Shown here in pieces: positions 8,671 through 16,948 of a stretch of 64,000 bases of DNA. Position numbers and translations under genes: made by a program. Within the stretch, counting starts at the first letter, position 1. Each line of letters opens with the position of its first letter. The stretch is from contig NZ_VMBG01000003.1 of NCBI RefSeq assembly GCF_007559335.1, positions 124,001-188,000 on the forward strand, given 5' to 3'. The notes under the pieces were generated by a model. That model was given only the letters and a program-made list of their open reading frames with translations. It had not been told where the DNA came from and did not search any database. Source of the DNA: Rariglobus hedericola. GTDB taxonomy: Bacteria; Verrucomicrobiota; Verrucomicrobiia; Opitutales; Opitutaceae.

Positions 8671-9456
8671 ATGAACGCCATCGCCTCCACCACCGCATCC
8701 TCCGTCTCCTCAAACGTTAAGAACATCGCCGGCAAGGTCGCCCTTGTCACCGGCGGCTCCCGCGGACTCGGTGCCGCCATCGCCAAACGCCTCGCCGCTG
8801 ACGGTGCCGCCGTCGCCATCACCTACACCAGTTCGCCCGACAAGGCCGCCGCCGTCGTCAGCGCGATCGAGGCCGCCGGCGGACGCGCCCTCGCCCTCCA
8901 GGCCGACAGCGCCGACCCCGTCGCCGTGCAGGCCGCCGTCGCCGAAACCGTCAAGGTCCTCGGCCGCCTCGACATCATGGTGAACAACGCCGGCATCCTC
9001 GCCATCGCGCCCATCGACCAGTTCACCCTCGCCGACTTCGACCGCACCATCGCCGTCAACGTGCGCGGCGTGTTCGTCGCCTCGCAAGCCGCCGCCGCCC
9101 ACCTCCCCCAAGGCGGCCGCATCATCAACATCGGCAGCGTCAACGCCGACAGCATGCCCTTCGCCGGCGGCTCCGTTTACGCACTCAGCAAGGGCGCGGT
9201 CGCCAGCTTCACCCGGGGCCTCGCCCGCGATCTCGGCCCCCGCGGCATCACCGTCAACAACGTGCAGCCCGGCCCCGTGGACACCGACCTCAACCCCGCC
9301 CACGGCCCCTTCGCCGACAGCCTCACCAAGATCATGGCCCTCGGCCGCTACGGCCGCGCCGAGGAAGTCGCCGGCCTCGTCTCCTACCTCGCCGGCCCCG
9401 ACGGCGGCTACGTCACCGGCGCCAACCTCACCATCGACGGCGGCTTCGACGCCTGA
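8671..9456 (+). CDS. SDR family oxidoreductase, TetR-associated
   Basis: 261 residues. It has a ~16-residue Ala/Ser/Thr-rich N-terminal extension, then the SDR core: TGGSRGLG, VNNAG, catalytic serine in INIGSVNA, YALSK, and VTGANLTIDGGFDA at the end. It matches 3-oxoacyl-ACP reductase-like SDRs that are commonly divergent from a TetR repressor. Substrate unknown. A strong hairpin terminator follows at 9491, which separates it from the hydrolase genes downstream. Confidence 0.88.
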   Translation: MNAIASTTASSVSSNVKNIAGKVALVTGGSRGLGAAIAKRLAADGAAVAITYTSSPDKAAAVVSAIEAAGGRALALQADSADPVAVQAAVAETVKVLGRLDIMVNNAGILAIAPIDQFTLADFDRTIAVNVRGVFVASQAAAAHLPQGGRIINIGSVNADSMPFAGGSVYALSKGAVASFTRGLARDLGPRGITVNNVQPGPVDTDLNPAHGPFADSLTKIMALGRYGRAEEVAGLVSYLAGPDGGYVTGANLTIDGGFDA

Positions 9457-9490
9457 GCTCCGCAACGCGTAGTTAGTAATTGGATACACA

Positions 9491-9530
9491 GAAAGGGCCG
9501 TTTCAACCGAAACGGCCCTTTCCGCGTTTT
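9491..9530 (+). terminator. Rho-independent terminator after the SDR
   Basis: GAAAGGGCCGTTTC (9491-9504) pairs perfectly with GAAACGGCCCTTTC (9509-9522) around a 4-base loop, followed by CGCGTTTT. It lies 34 bp after the SDR stop. Confidence 0.85.
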
Positions 9531-9671
9531 GGCACAAATCGTCGGCTCCTTGGCGTTCACGCCCTGCACGATCTGCGCTAGAGTGTTGTCATGCCAAGCG
9601 AGCCACCCGGTTCGCCGGCCCAACCAATCCTTCCTCAGAAAAACCAAATCCAAAAAACGAAAGACACCACC

Positions 9672-10508
9672 ATGAGCCACAACACCCTCACCACCACCGA
9701 CGGCACCGTTATCTACTACAAAGACCTCGGCCCCAAGGACGGCCCCGTCATCACCTTCAGCCACGGCTGGCCCCTCAGCTCCGACGCCTGGGATCCGCAG
9801 ATCTTCTTCTTCGCCTCCCGCGGCTACCGCGTCATCGCCCACGACCGCCGCGGCCACGGCCGCTCCTCCCAGCCCTGGAACAACAACCACATGGACCAAT
9901 ACGCCGACGACCTCGCCGAGCTCCTCCAAAAGCTCGACGTGAAAGACGCCGTCATGGTCGGCCACTCCACCGGTGGCGGCGAAGTCGCCCGCTACATCGG
10001 CCGCCACGGCACCGCCCGCGTGAAGAAAGCCGTCCTCATGGGAGCCGTCCCGCCCATCATGGTGAAGACCGACAAAAATCCCGGCGGTCTCCCGCTCGAA
10101 GTCTTCGACGGCTTCCGCGCCGCCTACCTCGCCGACCGCGCCCAGTTCTTCCTCAACGTCGCCAGCGGCCCCTTCTTCGGCTTCAACCGACCCGGCGCCC
10201 AGGTTTCGCAAGGCCTCATCCAATCCTGGTATGCCCAAGGCATGCAGTCCGGCTTCAAGAACGCCTACGATTCCATCAAAGCCTTCTCCGAAACCGACTT
10301 CACCGAAGACCTGAAAAACATGACCGTGCCCACGCTCGTCATCCACGGCGACGACGACCAGATCGTGCCCATCGGTGCCTCCGCCCACGAGTCGATCAAG
10401 CTGCTGCCGAACGGCACGCTCACGATCTACGAAGGCGGCGACCACAGCCTGGCCGACACCCACAAGGATCGCTTCAACGCCGACGTCCTCGCCTTCGCCC
10501 AAGCGTAA
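9672..10508 (+). CDS. Alpha/beta hydrolase, cofactor-free haloperoxidase type
   Basis: 278 residues. The family pattern of non-haem chloroperoxidases is clear: [16 protein letters not shown] at the oxyanion strand, [16 protein letters not shown], the nucleophile elbow [13 protein letters not shown] (Ser), the acid in [11 protein letters not shown] and the histidine in [11 protein letters not shown]. Such enzymes are esterases that can also do perhydrolysis; the natural substrate is unknown. I use ATG 9672 ([11 protein letters not shown]) as it begins the conserved domain. A second alpha/beta hydrolase follows after a 127-bp spacer that carries a long inverted repeat. Confidence 0.87.
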   Translation: MSHNTLTTTDGTVIYYKDLGPKDGPVITFSHGWPLSSDAWDPQIFFFASRGYRVIAHDRRGHGRSSQPWNNNHMDQYADDLAELLQKLDVKDAVMVGHSTGGGEVARYIGRHGTARVKKAVLMGAVPPIMVKTDKNPGGLPLEVFDGFRAAYLADRAQFFLNVASGPFFGFNRPGAQVSQGLIQSWYAQGMQSGFKNAYDSIKAFSETDFTEDLKNMTVPTLVIHGDDDQIVPIGASAHESIKLLPNGTLTIYEGGDHSLADTHKDRFNADVLAFAQA

Positions 10509-10520
10509 CCATCCCCGAAA

Positions 10521-10605
10521 GGTGTCGCGCGGAGGACAAACCAAGGACGCGAAGGCTCCTCCACCCTCCATCCTTCGCGCCCTTTGCCCGACTTCGCGCG
10601 ACACC
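10521..10605. repeat. REP-like long imperfect inverted repeat, copy 1
   Basis: The left arm (10521-10555) begins GGTGTCGCGCGGAGGAC and ends GGACGCGAAGG. The right arm (10572-10605) begins CCTTCGCGCCC and ends TTCGCGCGACACC. Their outer ~11 bases and inner ~11 bases pair, with mismatches between. A related element lies at 37056-37144. It fills the spacer between two co-directional hydrolase genes. Confidence 0.6.
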
Positions 10606-10635
10606 CTCCTAAAACTCCGACCTCTCGCTCCACCC

Positions 10636-11433
10636 ATGAAAACCATCCTCCTCATCCACGGCCTCTGGGTCACCCCGCGCTCGTGGGAAAAGTTCAAGAC
10701 CCGCTACGAAGCCCGCGGCTACAACGTCCTCGCCCCCGCCTGGCCCGGCATCACCGGAGAAGTCGAAGACATGCAACGCGACCCCTCCGCCTTCGCCGCG
10801 ACCGGCATCGCCGAAGTCGTCGCCCACTACGAAAAAATCATCCGCGCCCTCCCCGCCCCGCCCATCATCATCGGCCACTCCTTCGGCGGACTCATCACCC
10901 AACTCCTCGCCGACCGCGGACTCGCCTCCGCCGCCGTCGCCATCGACTCCGTCCCGCCCAAAGGAATCTACGTTCTCCCGTTCTCGACCTACGAAGCCCT
11001 CACCCCCGCGCTGATCAACCCCTTCAACGCGAAAAGCACCTACCTCTTCCCCTTCGCCCGCTGGCACCGCGTATTCGCCAACACACTACCGGAAGCCGAG
11101 GCCCGCGCCGCCTACGCGGAGCAAGCCATCGCCGCGCCCGGCAAAGCGATCTTCCAAGCCGCGCTGTCCAACGTCACGCCCGCGTCACTCGCCACGGTCA
11201 ACTTCAAGAACCCCACCCGCGCCCCGCTCTTGGTCATCGGCGGAGAAAAAGACGTCATCATGCCCGCCGCCCTCAGCCGCAAAATCTACGCGGAGCACCG
11301 CGCCTCGCCGTCGATCACCGCCTACAAAGAATTCCCCTCCCGCAGCCACTACCTCATCGCCGAAAAAGGCTGGGAAGAAGTCGCCGACTACGCACTGACG
11401 TGGGCGGGGAGCCCAAGCGGTAGCATCACCTGA
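10636..11433 (+). CDS. Alpha/beta hydrolase
   Basis: 265 residues. It begins KTILLIHGLWVTPRSWE and has the nucleophile elbow IIGHSFGGLITQ (Ser), an acidic residue in IGGEKDVIMP and a histidine in PSRSHYLIAEKGWEEV. The lid region (PKGIYVLPFSTYEALTPAL) is typical of small bacterial hydrolases annotated as lipases or esterases. No signal peptide is seen, so it is cytoplasmic. The substrate cannot be told. It may be transcribed with the hydrolase upstream. Confidence 0.85.
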   Translation: MKTILLIHGLWVTPRSWEKFKTRYEARGYNVLAPAWPGITGEVEDMQRDPSAFAATGIAEVVAHYEKIIRALPAPPIIIGHSFGGLITQLLADRGLASAAVAIDSVPPKGIYVLPFSTYEALTPALINPFNAKSTYLFPFARWHRVFANTLPEAEARAAYAEQAIAAPGKAIFQAALSNVTPASLATVNFKNPTRAPLLVIGGEKDVIMPAALSRKIYAEHRASPSITAYKEFPSRSHYLIAEKGWEEVADYALTWAGSPSGSIT

Positions 11434-11619
11434 AATCTCGACGGTCCGTCACTTGCGTCTGCATCCGCAGAGATGGCAGGGTCGAAGCCGGTGAAGAACT
11501 CCCCAGAGTCTCACGAATTACGCATATACATCTATATCCATGAGCTGGTATCGCTCCCCTTAACTGGTCGTTGAAAATCCCCCTTCCTTGTTATCCGCCC
11601 CACATTCCCGCCAACCTCA

Positions 11620-12429
11620 ATGTATCCCAACTACTTTGGACTTATCTGCGCGGCACTGGGCCTCGCAGTATTTGCGGTCACATATCGATCAGCATCGACC
11701 CTACCCATTCGTAAACGTTGGCGATGGTTTATTCTGACGGCGGTCCTGGCATTACCTGCGGGCTACAACGCCCTATATTACCTCCATTGGGTGCCGGAGG
11801 CAGCTTGGTTCTACGAAATCCGTTCGTGGCCGGGCATTGAAGGCTGGGTGATCCCGATGGGCGCGGCTGGCGGATTCTGGGCAACTCTTCTACATCGACG
11901 TATGCTGGTGCTGCCACTCTTAGCCACCGTCGGGGTGTCGTGGGGACCTTTTCTGAAACCGGTCTTCGGGCCGTTGAACACGGAGTCGCTTCATCAAACC
12001 TGGACCCACGACGTGTGCATCCAAAGCACGCTTTCGAGCTGCGGGCCGGCGAGCACCGCTACCGTGCTGAAGGCATTGGATGTTTCGGCGCAAGAACACG
12101 AAATCGCGCGCGCCGCGCACACCTATGTAGGCGGGACCGAGGCTTGGTATCTCGCTCGCTACATCCGGTCACGCGGTTTGCAGGCTCGGTTTGCATTCAA
12201 TGCGAGCAGTTTCCCCGAAACTATGAATCTACCGGCCATAGTAGGCGTAACCGTAGGCGGTCGCGGACATTTCATCGCCGTAATCAAACGCCAAGGTGAC
12301 GTTTTTGACGTGGGCGATCCCATGATCGGTCCGGAAAAGCTGACCAAGGCACAACTGCTCCGTCGCTACGGCTTCACCGGATTCGTGCTGGAAATCTCTG
12401 GCGTCGAACCAAAGGGATTAAATCCCTGA
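11620..12429 (+). CDS. Membrane-anchored C39-like cysteine peptidase
   Basis: 269 residues. The first ~115 form about four transmembrane segments (for example YFGLICAALGLAVFAVTY and WFILTAVLALPAGYNALYYL). The remainder is a papain-like domain of the C39 (bacteriocin leader peptidase-like) group: catalytic Cys in LSSCGPASTAT, His in GGRGHFIAVI, and Asp in DVGDPMIG. C39 domains usually sit in ABC exporters that process Gly-Gly leaders; here there is no ABC domain and no exporter or peptide gene nearby. It stands alone and its substrate is unknown. Confidence 0.78.
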   Translation: MYPNYFGLICAALGLAVFAVTYRSASTLPIRKRWRWFILTAVLALPAGYNALYYLHWVPEAAWFYEIRSWPGIEGWVIPMGAAGGFWATLLHRRMLVLPLLATVGVSWGPFLKPVFGPLNTESLHQTWTHDVCIQSTLSSCGPASTATVLKALDVSAQEHEIARAAHTYVGGTEAWYLARYIRSRGLQARFAFNASSFPETMNLPAIVGVTVGGRGHFIAVIKRQGDVFDVGDPMIGPEKLTKAQLLRRYGFTGFVLEISGVEPKGLNP

Positions 12430-12934
12430 TTACGCCGTATCCCCCGAAATCAAAAGGCTGGGCTAGGCAACAGGGGCGAACGCGCACCGCTTGACTAGAG
12501 GAAATAAGAAACCCCACAGAGATGGCGTTGCTAGTTCCATCGGCGCGGATTTCGCGCAGCACCACGCCCCCACCAGACCGACGTGGAGAAACGGTTGTTA
12601 AGGTAAATACCCACGGTGAAACGCAGGCTCTGAGGCCAGAGCTCCACGGGCCCAAGCGGGGTTTTACTCCAATCGATCGTCCGCAGCTTTTCGCGCGCCT
12701 CACCCTCACCATCGAATAAAAACTTGGCCTTTAAAAAGCAGGTCCGGGTGAGCCGAATCCGGGTTGCTGGAAACTGGATTAGAGTGGGCAAAGGCCTTGC
12801 CAGAAACTCAAAATCCCTGCGGCAACTTTTCATTTATCGGGAATCCCAGCCGGTATATCGCAAAAGAATCGCCCTCAGGCTCACCCGTTCGATTGAGTGT
12901 CATGCATCCCTTGGCATTCAGGGACAAGCATCCC
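12430..12934. other. Intergenic stretch holding a decayed kinase fragment
   Basis: This 505-bp stretch contains no intact gene. Its middle (about 12560-12719, minus strand) holds a recognisable histidine-kinase N-terminal fragment, listed separately. I see nothing else in it. Confidence 0.6.
12560..12719 (-). pseudogene. Remnant of a PAS-type histidine kinase N-terminus
   Basis: On the minus strand a short frame reads FDGEGEAREKLRTIDWSKTP, then LGPVELWPQSLRFTVGIYL, then TSVWWG. This is the characteristic opening of many PAS/GAF sensor kinases (GE-x-R-x-x-DWS-x-TPLGP-x-x-WPQSLR ... WWG). Immediately after WWG the frame departs from the expected continuation and stops. No kinase domain follows on either strand. 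I interpret it as the last trace of a deleted sensor kinase gene. Confidence 0.6.
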
Positions 12935-14359
12935 ATGAACACTCACCTTTCCCGCTTTTTCACAGTCTGCCTGTTCGTCCTTTTTGGTGCTCTCAACTCC
13001 ACGGCATCCACACCCACTCAGGTCGCATCTTACACAGAAAACTACACGGAGCTGCTTTCAAACGGAGGCCAGATCTGGGCCTGCCGTTATGGAGATTTGG
13101 CCTTTGCGCGTCGGGTCGTAAATGGGGACGCCCCGGTCACCAACACCGAGTTCGCGTTGCCCGCACGCACCCTCCGGCTCGCCGTCTCATCAGACGGCGT
13201 TTTTTACGCAGTGGCCACCGGCACGGAGTCAGACACCAACCCCAGCATTTATCTCTGGGAAAAGACTCTCTCGGGAAGTTGGACCAACATCGGACAAATC
13301 CGGACGATCGACTCTTCGTCCAAGGTCAGCTCGACAGAAATCGTTTTCGTCAATCGCTCGGTGCTCGTTAATCTCGGCGTCCAGTGGTCTTTGTTTGGCG
13401 GCGGCACGGCGATTATTATGGGACAACCGTCCGATCCGGCGCTGATCCGATTTGATCGCGATGCCCGAAGTTTTTCGCTCGGCCCCACCGAGTTCAAGTC
13501 GCTCGTTGGAAGCGGCCCGCTCTATGGCCTGAAAACCAGGACCTCCGTTTTTTCAACCGATACACTCCTACGATCGGAAGACGGGATAAGTTGGACCGAG
13601 TTCGTCGTGCCCGCCCAGCCCATGAATAATCTGGATCTTTTAGTCGGCCTGGGGGCGACCTTTCCTCAACAGACATCTGATAACCGTCTGTTTTTCTGGG
13701 ATCTCCTCACCTCCTCCATTTCTTTCATGCACGAAGAAGGCGAACGCGTAAGATACGACATCCCTTTTTCGGCAAACGGCTACGGCATGGCCGATGCGAC
13801 CACCCCGACTGGCTCGCGCTACAATACGCCCCGCCTCGATCGAATGGTTTTTACCTGGGACGGCGAATCCAGTGTCGGCTTCTTCCAACAAACATCCACG
13901 GAGGGCGGCGCAACCCGGCATTTCATCGTATGCTCGGACGATTATCTGCAAACCTTCAGTTTTTATTCATATTCAGATGATGGATACATTAGCAGTGCTA
14001 ACACCCCTACCTCTTTTTATTTTTTACGCCGCACGGGCTCAGGAACAGTCCTTCATCGGGTGGTGCTGCCAGCCACCAGAATCATCACAGGACTACGCCC
14101 GCCCTTAACGGCATCTTCGAGAACAGCTTCGTTTTTTACCGGCTTTCAAGGTCGGGATCCGGTGAGCGGCCAATGGGGACCGATATCCCTGCAACGAAAC
14201 GTGATCGACCTGCTTATCCAACCGGTCGATGGCTCATTCTCTCAAGTCCAGACCTCCTTGGATCTTGAACACTGGACTCCGATCGGCCTGCCTCAGCCCG
14301 CAGGAAAAACCGTATCCTTCATCGTTAACCCTGAAGAACCACGCCGGTTTTACCGCTAA
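12935..14359 (+). CDS. Secreted protein of unknown function
   Basis: 474 residues. ATG 12935 gives a Sec signal peptide (HLSRFFTVCLFVLFGALNSTAS). The mature part is rich in beta-strand-like, Ser/Thr-rich sequence with repeated patterns such as LLRSEDGISWTEFVVP and SIYLWEKTLSGSWTNIG, which resemble beta-propeller/photosynthesis-type repeats that report per-sample readings. The end LDLEHWTPIGLP ... EEPRRFYR looks like the short C-terminal segment often found on secreted Verrucomicrobiota proteins. No catalytic motif is visible. Base use is less GC-rich than most neighbours, so it may be an accessory gene. Confidence 0.7.
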   Translation: MNTHLSRFFTVCLFVLFGALNSTASTPTQVASYTENYTELLSNGGQIWACRYGDLAFARRVVNGDAPVTNTEFALPARTLRLAVSSDGVFYAVATGTESDTNPSIYLWEKTLSGSWTNIGQIRTIDSSSKVSSTEIVFVNRSVLVNLGVQWSLFGGGTAIIMGQPSDPALIRFDRDARSFSLGPTEFKSLVGSGPLYGLKTRTSVFSTDTLLRSEDGISWTEFVVPAQPMNNLDLLVGLGATFPQQTSDNRLFFWDLLTSSISFMHEEGERVRYDIPFSANGYGMADATTPTGSRYNTPRLDRMVFTWDGESSVGFFQQTSTEGGATRHFIVCSDDYLQTFSFYSYSDDGYISSANTPTSFYFLRRTGSGTVLHRVVLPATRIITGLRPPLTASSRTASFFTGFQGRDPVSGQWGPISLQRNVIDLLIQPVDGSFSQVQTSLDLEHWTPIGLPQPAGKTVSFIVNPEEPRRFYR

Positions 14360-14685
14360 ACCCGGTCACTGAAGCGCTCATTGGCCAACCTCGCCTACGC
14401 ACTGGCCAATAACGGATCCCCGTCACGTGCGCCCCCCGCCCACGACCTGTCAGAGCGCCCTCAAGCTTTTGCAGGAATGCCAAAAGCTCCCCAACGGTGA
14501 CGCCGCCGATATTCTCAGCGTGACGACGGGTTGGGGCCGCGACTTGCTACTTTCTTTTTCTTCAACAGGCCGAAGCTGTGTATCGAGCCAACGAGGTCAG
14601 GCCGCTGATTGTTGATTTTGGCAATCCGCCCCCCCCGGTTCCTTCAGTGCTTCCTCTTCCCCCTCTTTCCCTTTTTCCTGCCTCC
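14360..14685. other. Intergenic stretch with small inverted repeats
   Basis: 326 bp without a gene. It contains a small hairpin, AGCTTTTG (14464-14471) with CAAAAGCT (14481-14488), and an 18-base block at 14534-14551 that recurs upstream of another secreted-protein gene at 32698-32715. I see no promoter I can defend. Confidence 0.5.
14534..14551. repeat. 18-base repeat upstream of a secreted-protein gene, copy 1
   Basis: GGGCCGCGACTTGCTACT at 14534-14551 is identical to 32698-32715. Each copy lies upstream of a gene with a signal peptide (135 and 46 bases before the start codons). It may be a promoter or leader element; that is inference. Confidence 0.5.
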
Positions 14686-15615
14686 ATGTCGTCCCTCTTA
14701 CGCCCCGTGTTCGCGGCCGTGTGGGTTTTAGGTTTTCTCTCCACCGGAGCCTCGGCCCAGACACCGTTCCCGGCCTTGGACGAAATCCAAGAGGCCTCCC
14801 CGCTTACTTCGTCGCGCGAAACGCGCTATGACTTCACCTCCAAAATCACCGGGCGCACCTACCGGTTGATGATCGCCGCTCCCTACAACCTCGACCCGGC
14901 CAAATCATATCCGGTCGTCTATATCCTCGATGGCTATTGGTATTTCCGCCCCGCCGTGGATTTCACCACCGAGGCCGGTGACCGTCTCCAATCCGCCATC
15001 ATCGTGGGCATCGGGTATCCGACCGAGGACTACAAGAGCCACTGCGACCTGCGCAGCCTCGACCTGTCCGTGCCCGCCGATCCCGCCAACACCCCGGGCA
15101 AAAGCGAACCGGGTGACTGCGACGCCTTTCTCCAAATGATCCAGGACGAGATCAAACCGTTCGTGGAAAAGAAACTCCCGGTGGATAAGTCGAAACAGAC
15201 GCTCTACGGAAAATCCTTCGGCGGCATCACCGTGCTCCGCCAACTCTTCCGGAATCCGGATGCTTACCAAACCTACGTGTCCGCCAGCCCCGCCATCTTC
15301 TGGAACAACCGCGCCGTCCTTGCCGACGAAGCCACGTTCACACAGAAGGCGAAGACCGGGACGTTGAAGCTGAAACTCCTCCTCACCACGGCCGAAGGTG
15401 AACAATACCGCGGCACCGATCCCAAGCAGTTGGAGTGGGCGAGTAGCAGCCGAATGATCGACAACGCCTCCGAGCTGGCCGACCGCCTAAAGGTTCTCGA
15501 TCCTGAACATGTCACCGTGGACTACACCCTTTTCCCCAAAGAGAGCCACTTCTCGGTCTCCCTCGCCTGCCTGGGCCGCGGCCTTTCCTTCGCACTGCCC
15601 CCGGAACACAAATAA
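14686..15615 (+). CDS. Secreted esterase of the Fes/IroE-like alpha/beta hydrolase group
   Basis: 309 residues with a signal peptide (SLLRPVFAAVWVLGFLSTGASA). The domain shows RTYRLMIAAPYNLDPAKSYP and VVYILDGYWYF, the nucleophile elbow TLYGKSFGGITVLRQL (Ser) and the late His in FPKESHFSV. This is the putative esterase family that includes IroE and ferri-siderophore esterases as well as many unspecific secreted esterases. No siderophore genes are near, so iron release is not supported by context. ATG 14686 was chosen because it begins the signal peptide. The rhomboid gene starts 37 bp downstream. Confidence 0.85.
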   Translation: MSSLLRPVFAAVWVLGFLSTGASAQTPFPALDEIQEASPLTSSRETRYDFTSKITGRTYRLMIAAPYNLDPAKSYPVVYILDGYWYFRPAVDFTTEAGDRLQSAIIVGIGYPTEDYKSHCDLRSLDLSVPADPANTPGKSEPGDCDAFLQMIQDEIKPFVEKKLPVDKSKQTLYGKSFGGITVLRQLFRNPDAYQTYVSASPAIFWNNRAVLADEATFTQKAKTGTLKLKLLLTTAEGEQYRGTDPKQLEWASSSRMIDNASELADRLKVLDPEHVTVDYTLFPKESHFSVSLACLGRGLSFALPPEHK

Positions 15616-15652
15616 GCGCCAACAGCTAGGTGCTTGCGCATGGGATTGGCTG

Positions 15653-16924
15653 ATGTCCGAGTCTCCGTCCATGCCAACGCCTGAAGACTCGCAGCTTCCA
15701 GATCCCGCTCGCGATCAATTATCCTCGGCCAATCCTGATCTCGAAGAACATCAGGCCACCAAAAAGGTGCTTCATGTCTGGAGCCTGCTCGAGGGACGGT
15801 TTCCCCTCGTGTGCCTGCTACTCGTGATCGCCAGCGTAGCTGTCACGATCTCGGCGCATCTCCTGCCCGACCCGACTTACACCTGGCTTTACACCAATGG
15901 CGGCGAGATCTGGATCGCCCGGAAATGGTGGGGCCTTCTGGGTAGCGCTTTTATCCACAGCGGAGTGATGCATCTCGTATTTAACTGCTACTGGATCTGG
16001 CTGCTCGGCCGCTTGCTGGAGCGCGAACTCGGCTCGTTTCGTTTCCTGCTCCTCTTCCTCGGGACCGCCGCATTCAGCAGCATCGCGGAACTCGCGATCG
16101 CCGGCCAGCCCGGCGTGGGTATGTCCGGTGTTGCTTACGCCTTCTTTGGTTTCTTGCTCGTGAACCAATCCCGACACCCGGACTTCCGTCGCGTGTTATC
16201 CGGCAACACCCGGCTGCTCATGATCGGGTGGCTCGTCGCGTGTTTTGCACTCACCTATACAAAGGTTCTCAACATCGCCAATTTCGCCCACCTGGGTGGC
16301 CTCGTGTCAGGCTTGTTGGTCGGTGCCGCCTGGTATCCGCATCGTTTTCAAAAACAAGCTCGCGCCGCGTGTCTCGTGCTCGGAGTCGCCGCCCTTGCGG
16401 TTCTGTTTTGGGCTCCGTGGCAACCGGCATGGCAGGCTGCACATGCTTACCGCGCACTCATTGACAAGGACGAGGCAACGGCACTCCTCGCACTTGAAAA
16501 GATCCGCGCCAAAGACCCTGCGAACGTGTGGGCGCTGTCTCTGGAAATCCCTCTCCGCTTAGCGCGAGGGGAATATGCGCTGACTCGCGACCTTCTTAAC
16601 CAGTTGATCTCGGCGCAGGAAAATCCGTCAAACCTCAATCATCTGGCCTGGATCCTCGCGACTTGCCCCGAGCCCGAGGTGCGGGACGGGGCTCGGGCGA
16701 TCAAGCTCGCCCGCCGCGCCTGTGACCTCGATGGATGGAAAACCGCCGCGATTATCGATACGCTCGCCGCGGCCTACGCGGAAACGGGCGATTTCATCGA
16801 AGCCGAAAAACAGATGATCAAAGCGATGGAAACGCCCGGTGAAAAATCTCCAATTTACCAGGCCCACCTCGATTTATTCCGCGCACACAAACCGGTGCGC
16901 GAGCACCCGCCCAGTGCCCGCTAA
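15653..16924 (+). CDS. Rhomboid family intramembrane serine protease with C-terminal TPR-like region
   Basis: 423 residues. After a ~40-residue hydrophilic N-terminus come about six membrane segments. The family landmarks are present: HSGVMHLVFNCYWIWLLGRL (the H-x4-H-x2-N type loop and helix), the catalytic serine in GMSGVAYAFFG, and the catalytic histidine in NFAHLGGLVSGLLVG. From about residue 265 the protein continues as a soluble helical region (AYRALIDKDEATALLALEKI, later LAAAYAETGDFIEAEKQMIKA), which reads as tetratricopeptide-like repeats. Rhomboids cut single-pass membrane proteins; the tail may recruit partners. It is convergent with the SEL1 gene. Confidence 0.87.
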   Translation: MSESPSMPTPEDSQLPDPARDQLSSANPDLEEHQATKKVLHVWSLLEGRFPLVCLLLVIASVAVTISAHLLPDPTYTWLYTNGGEIWIARKWWGLLGSAFIHSGVMHLVFNCYWIWLLGRLLERELGSFRFLLLFLGTAAFSSIAELAIAGQPGVGMSGVAYAFFGFLLVNQSRHPDFRRVLSGNTRLLMIGWLVACFALTYTKVLNIANFAHLGGLVSGLLVGAAWYPHRFQKQARAACLVLGVAALAVLFWAPWQPAWQAAHAYRALIDKDEATALLALEKIRAKDPANVWALSLEIPLRLARGEYALTRDLLNQLISAQENPSNLNHLAWILATCPEPEVRDGARAIKLARRACDLDGWKTAAIIDTLAAAYAETGDFIEAEKQMIKAMETPGEKSPIYQAHLDLFRAHKPVREHPPSAR

Positions 16925-16948
16925 GGTCATCATCAAAACCCAGGCAGC

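Noticed and set aside
14686-15615. Siderophore esterase
   Set aside because: The fold fits the Fes/IroE group, but no siderophore synthesis or uptake genes are nearby, so I only call it an esterase.
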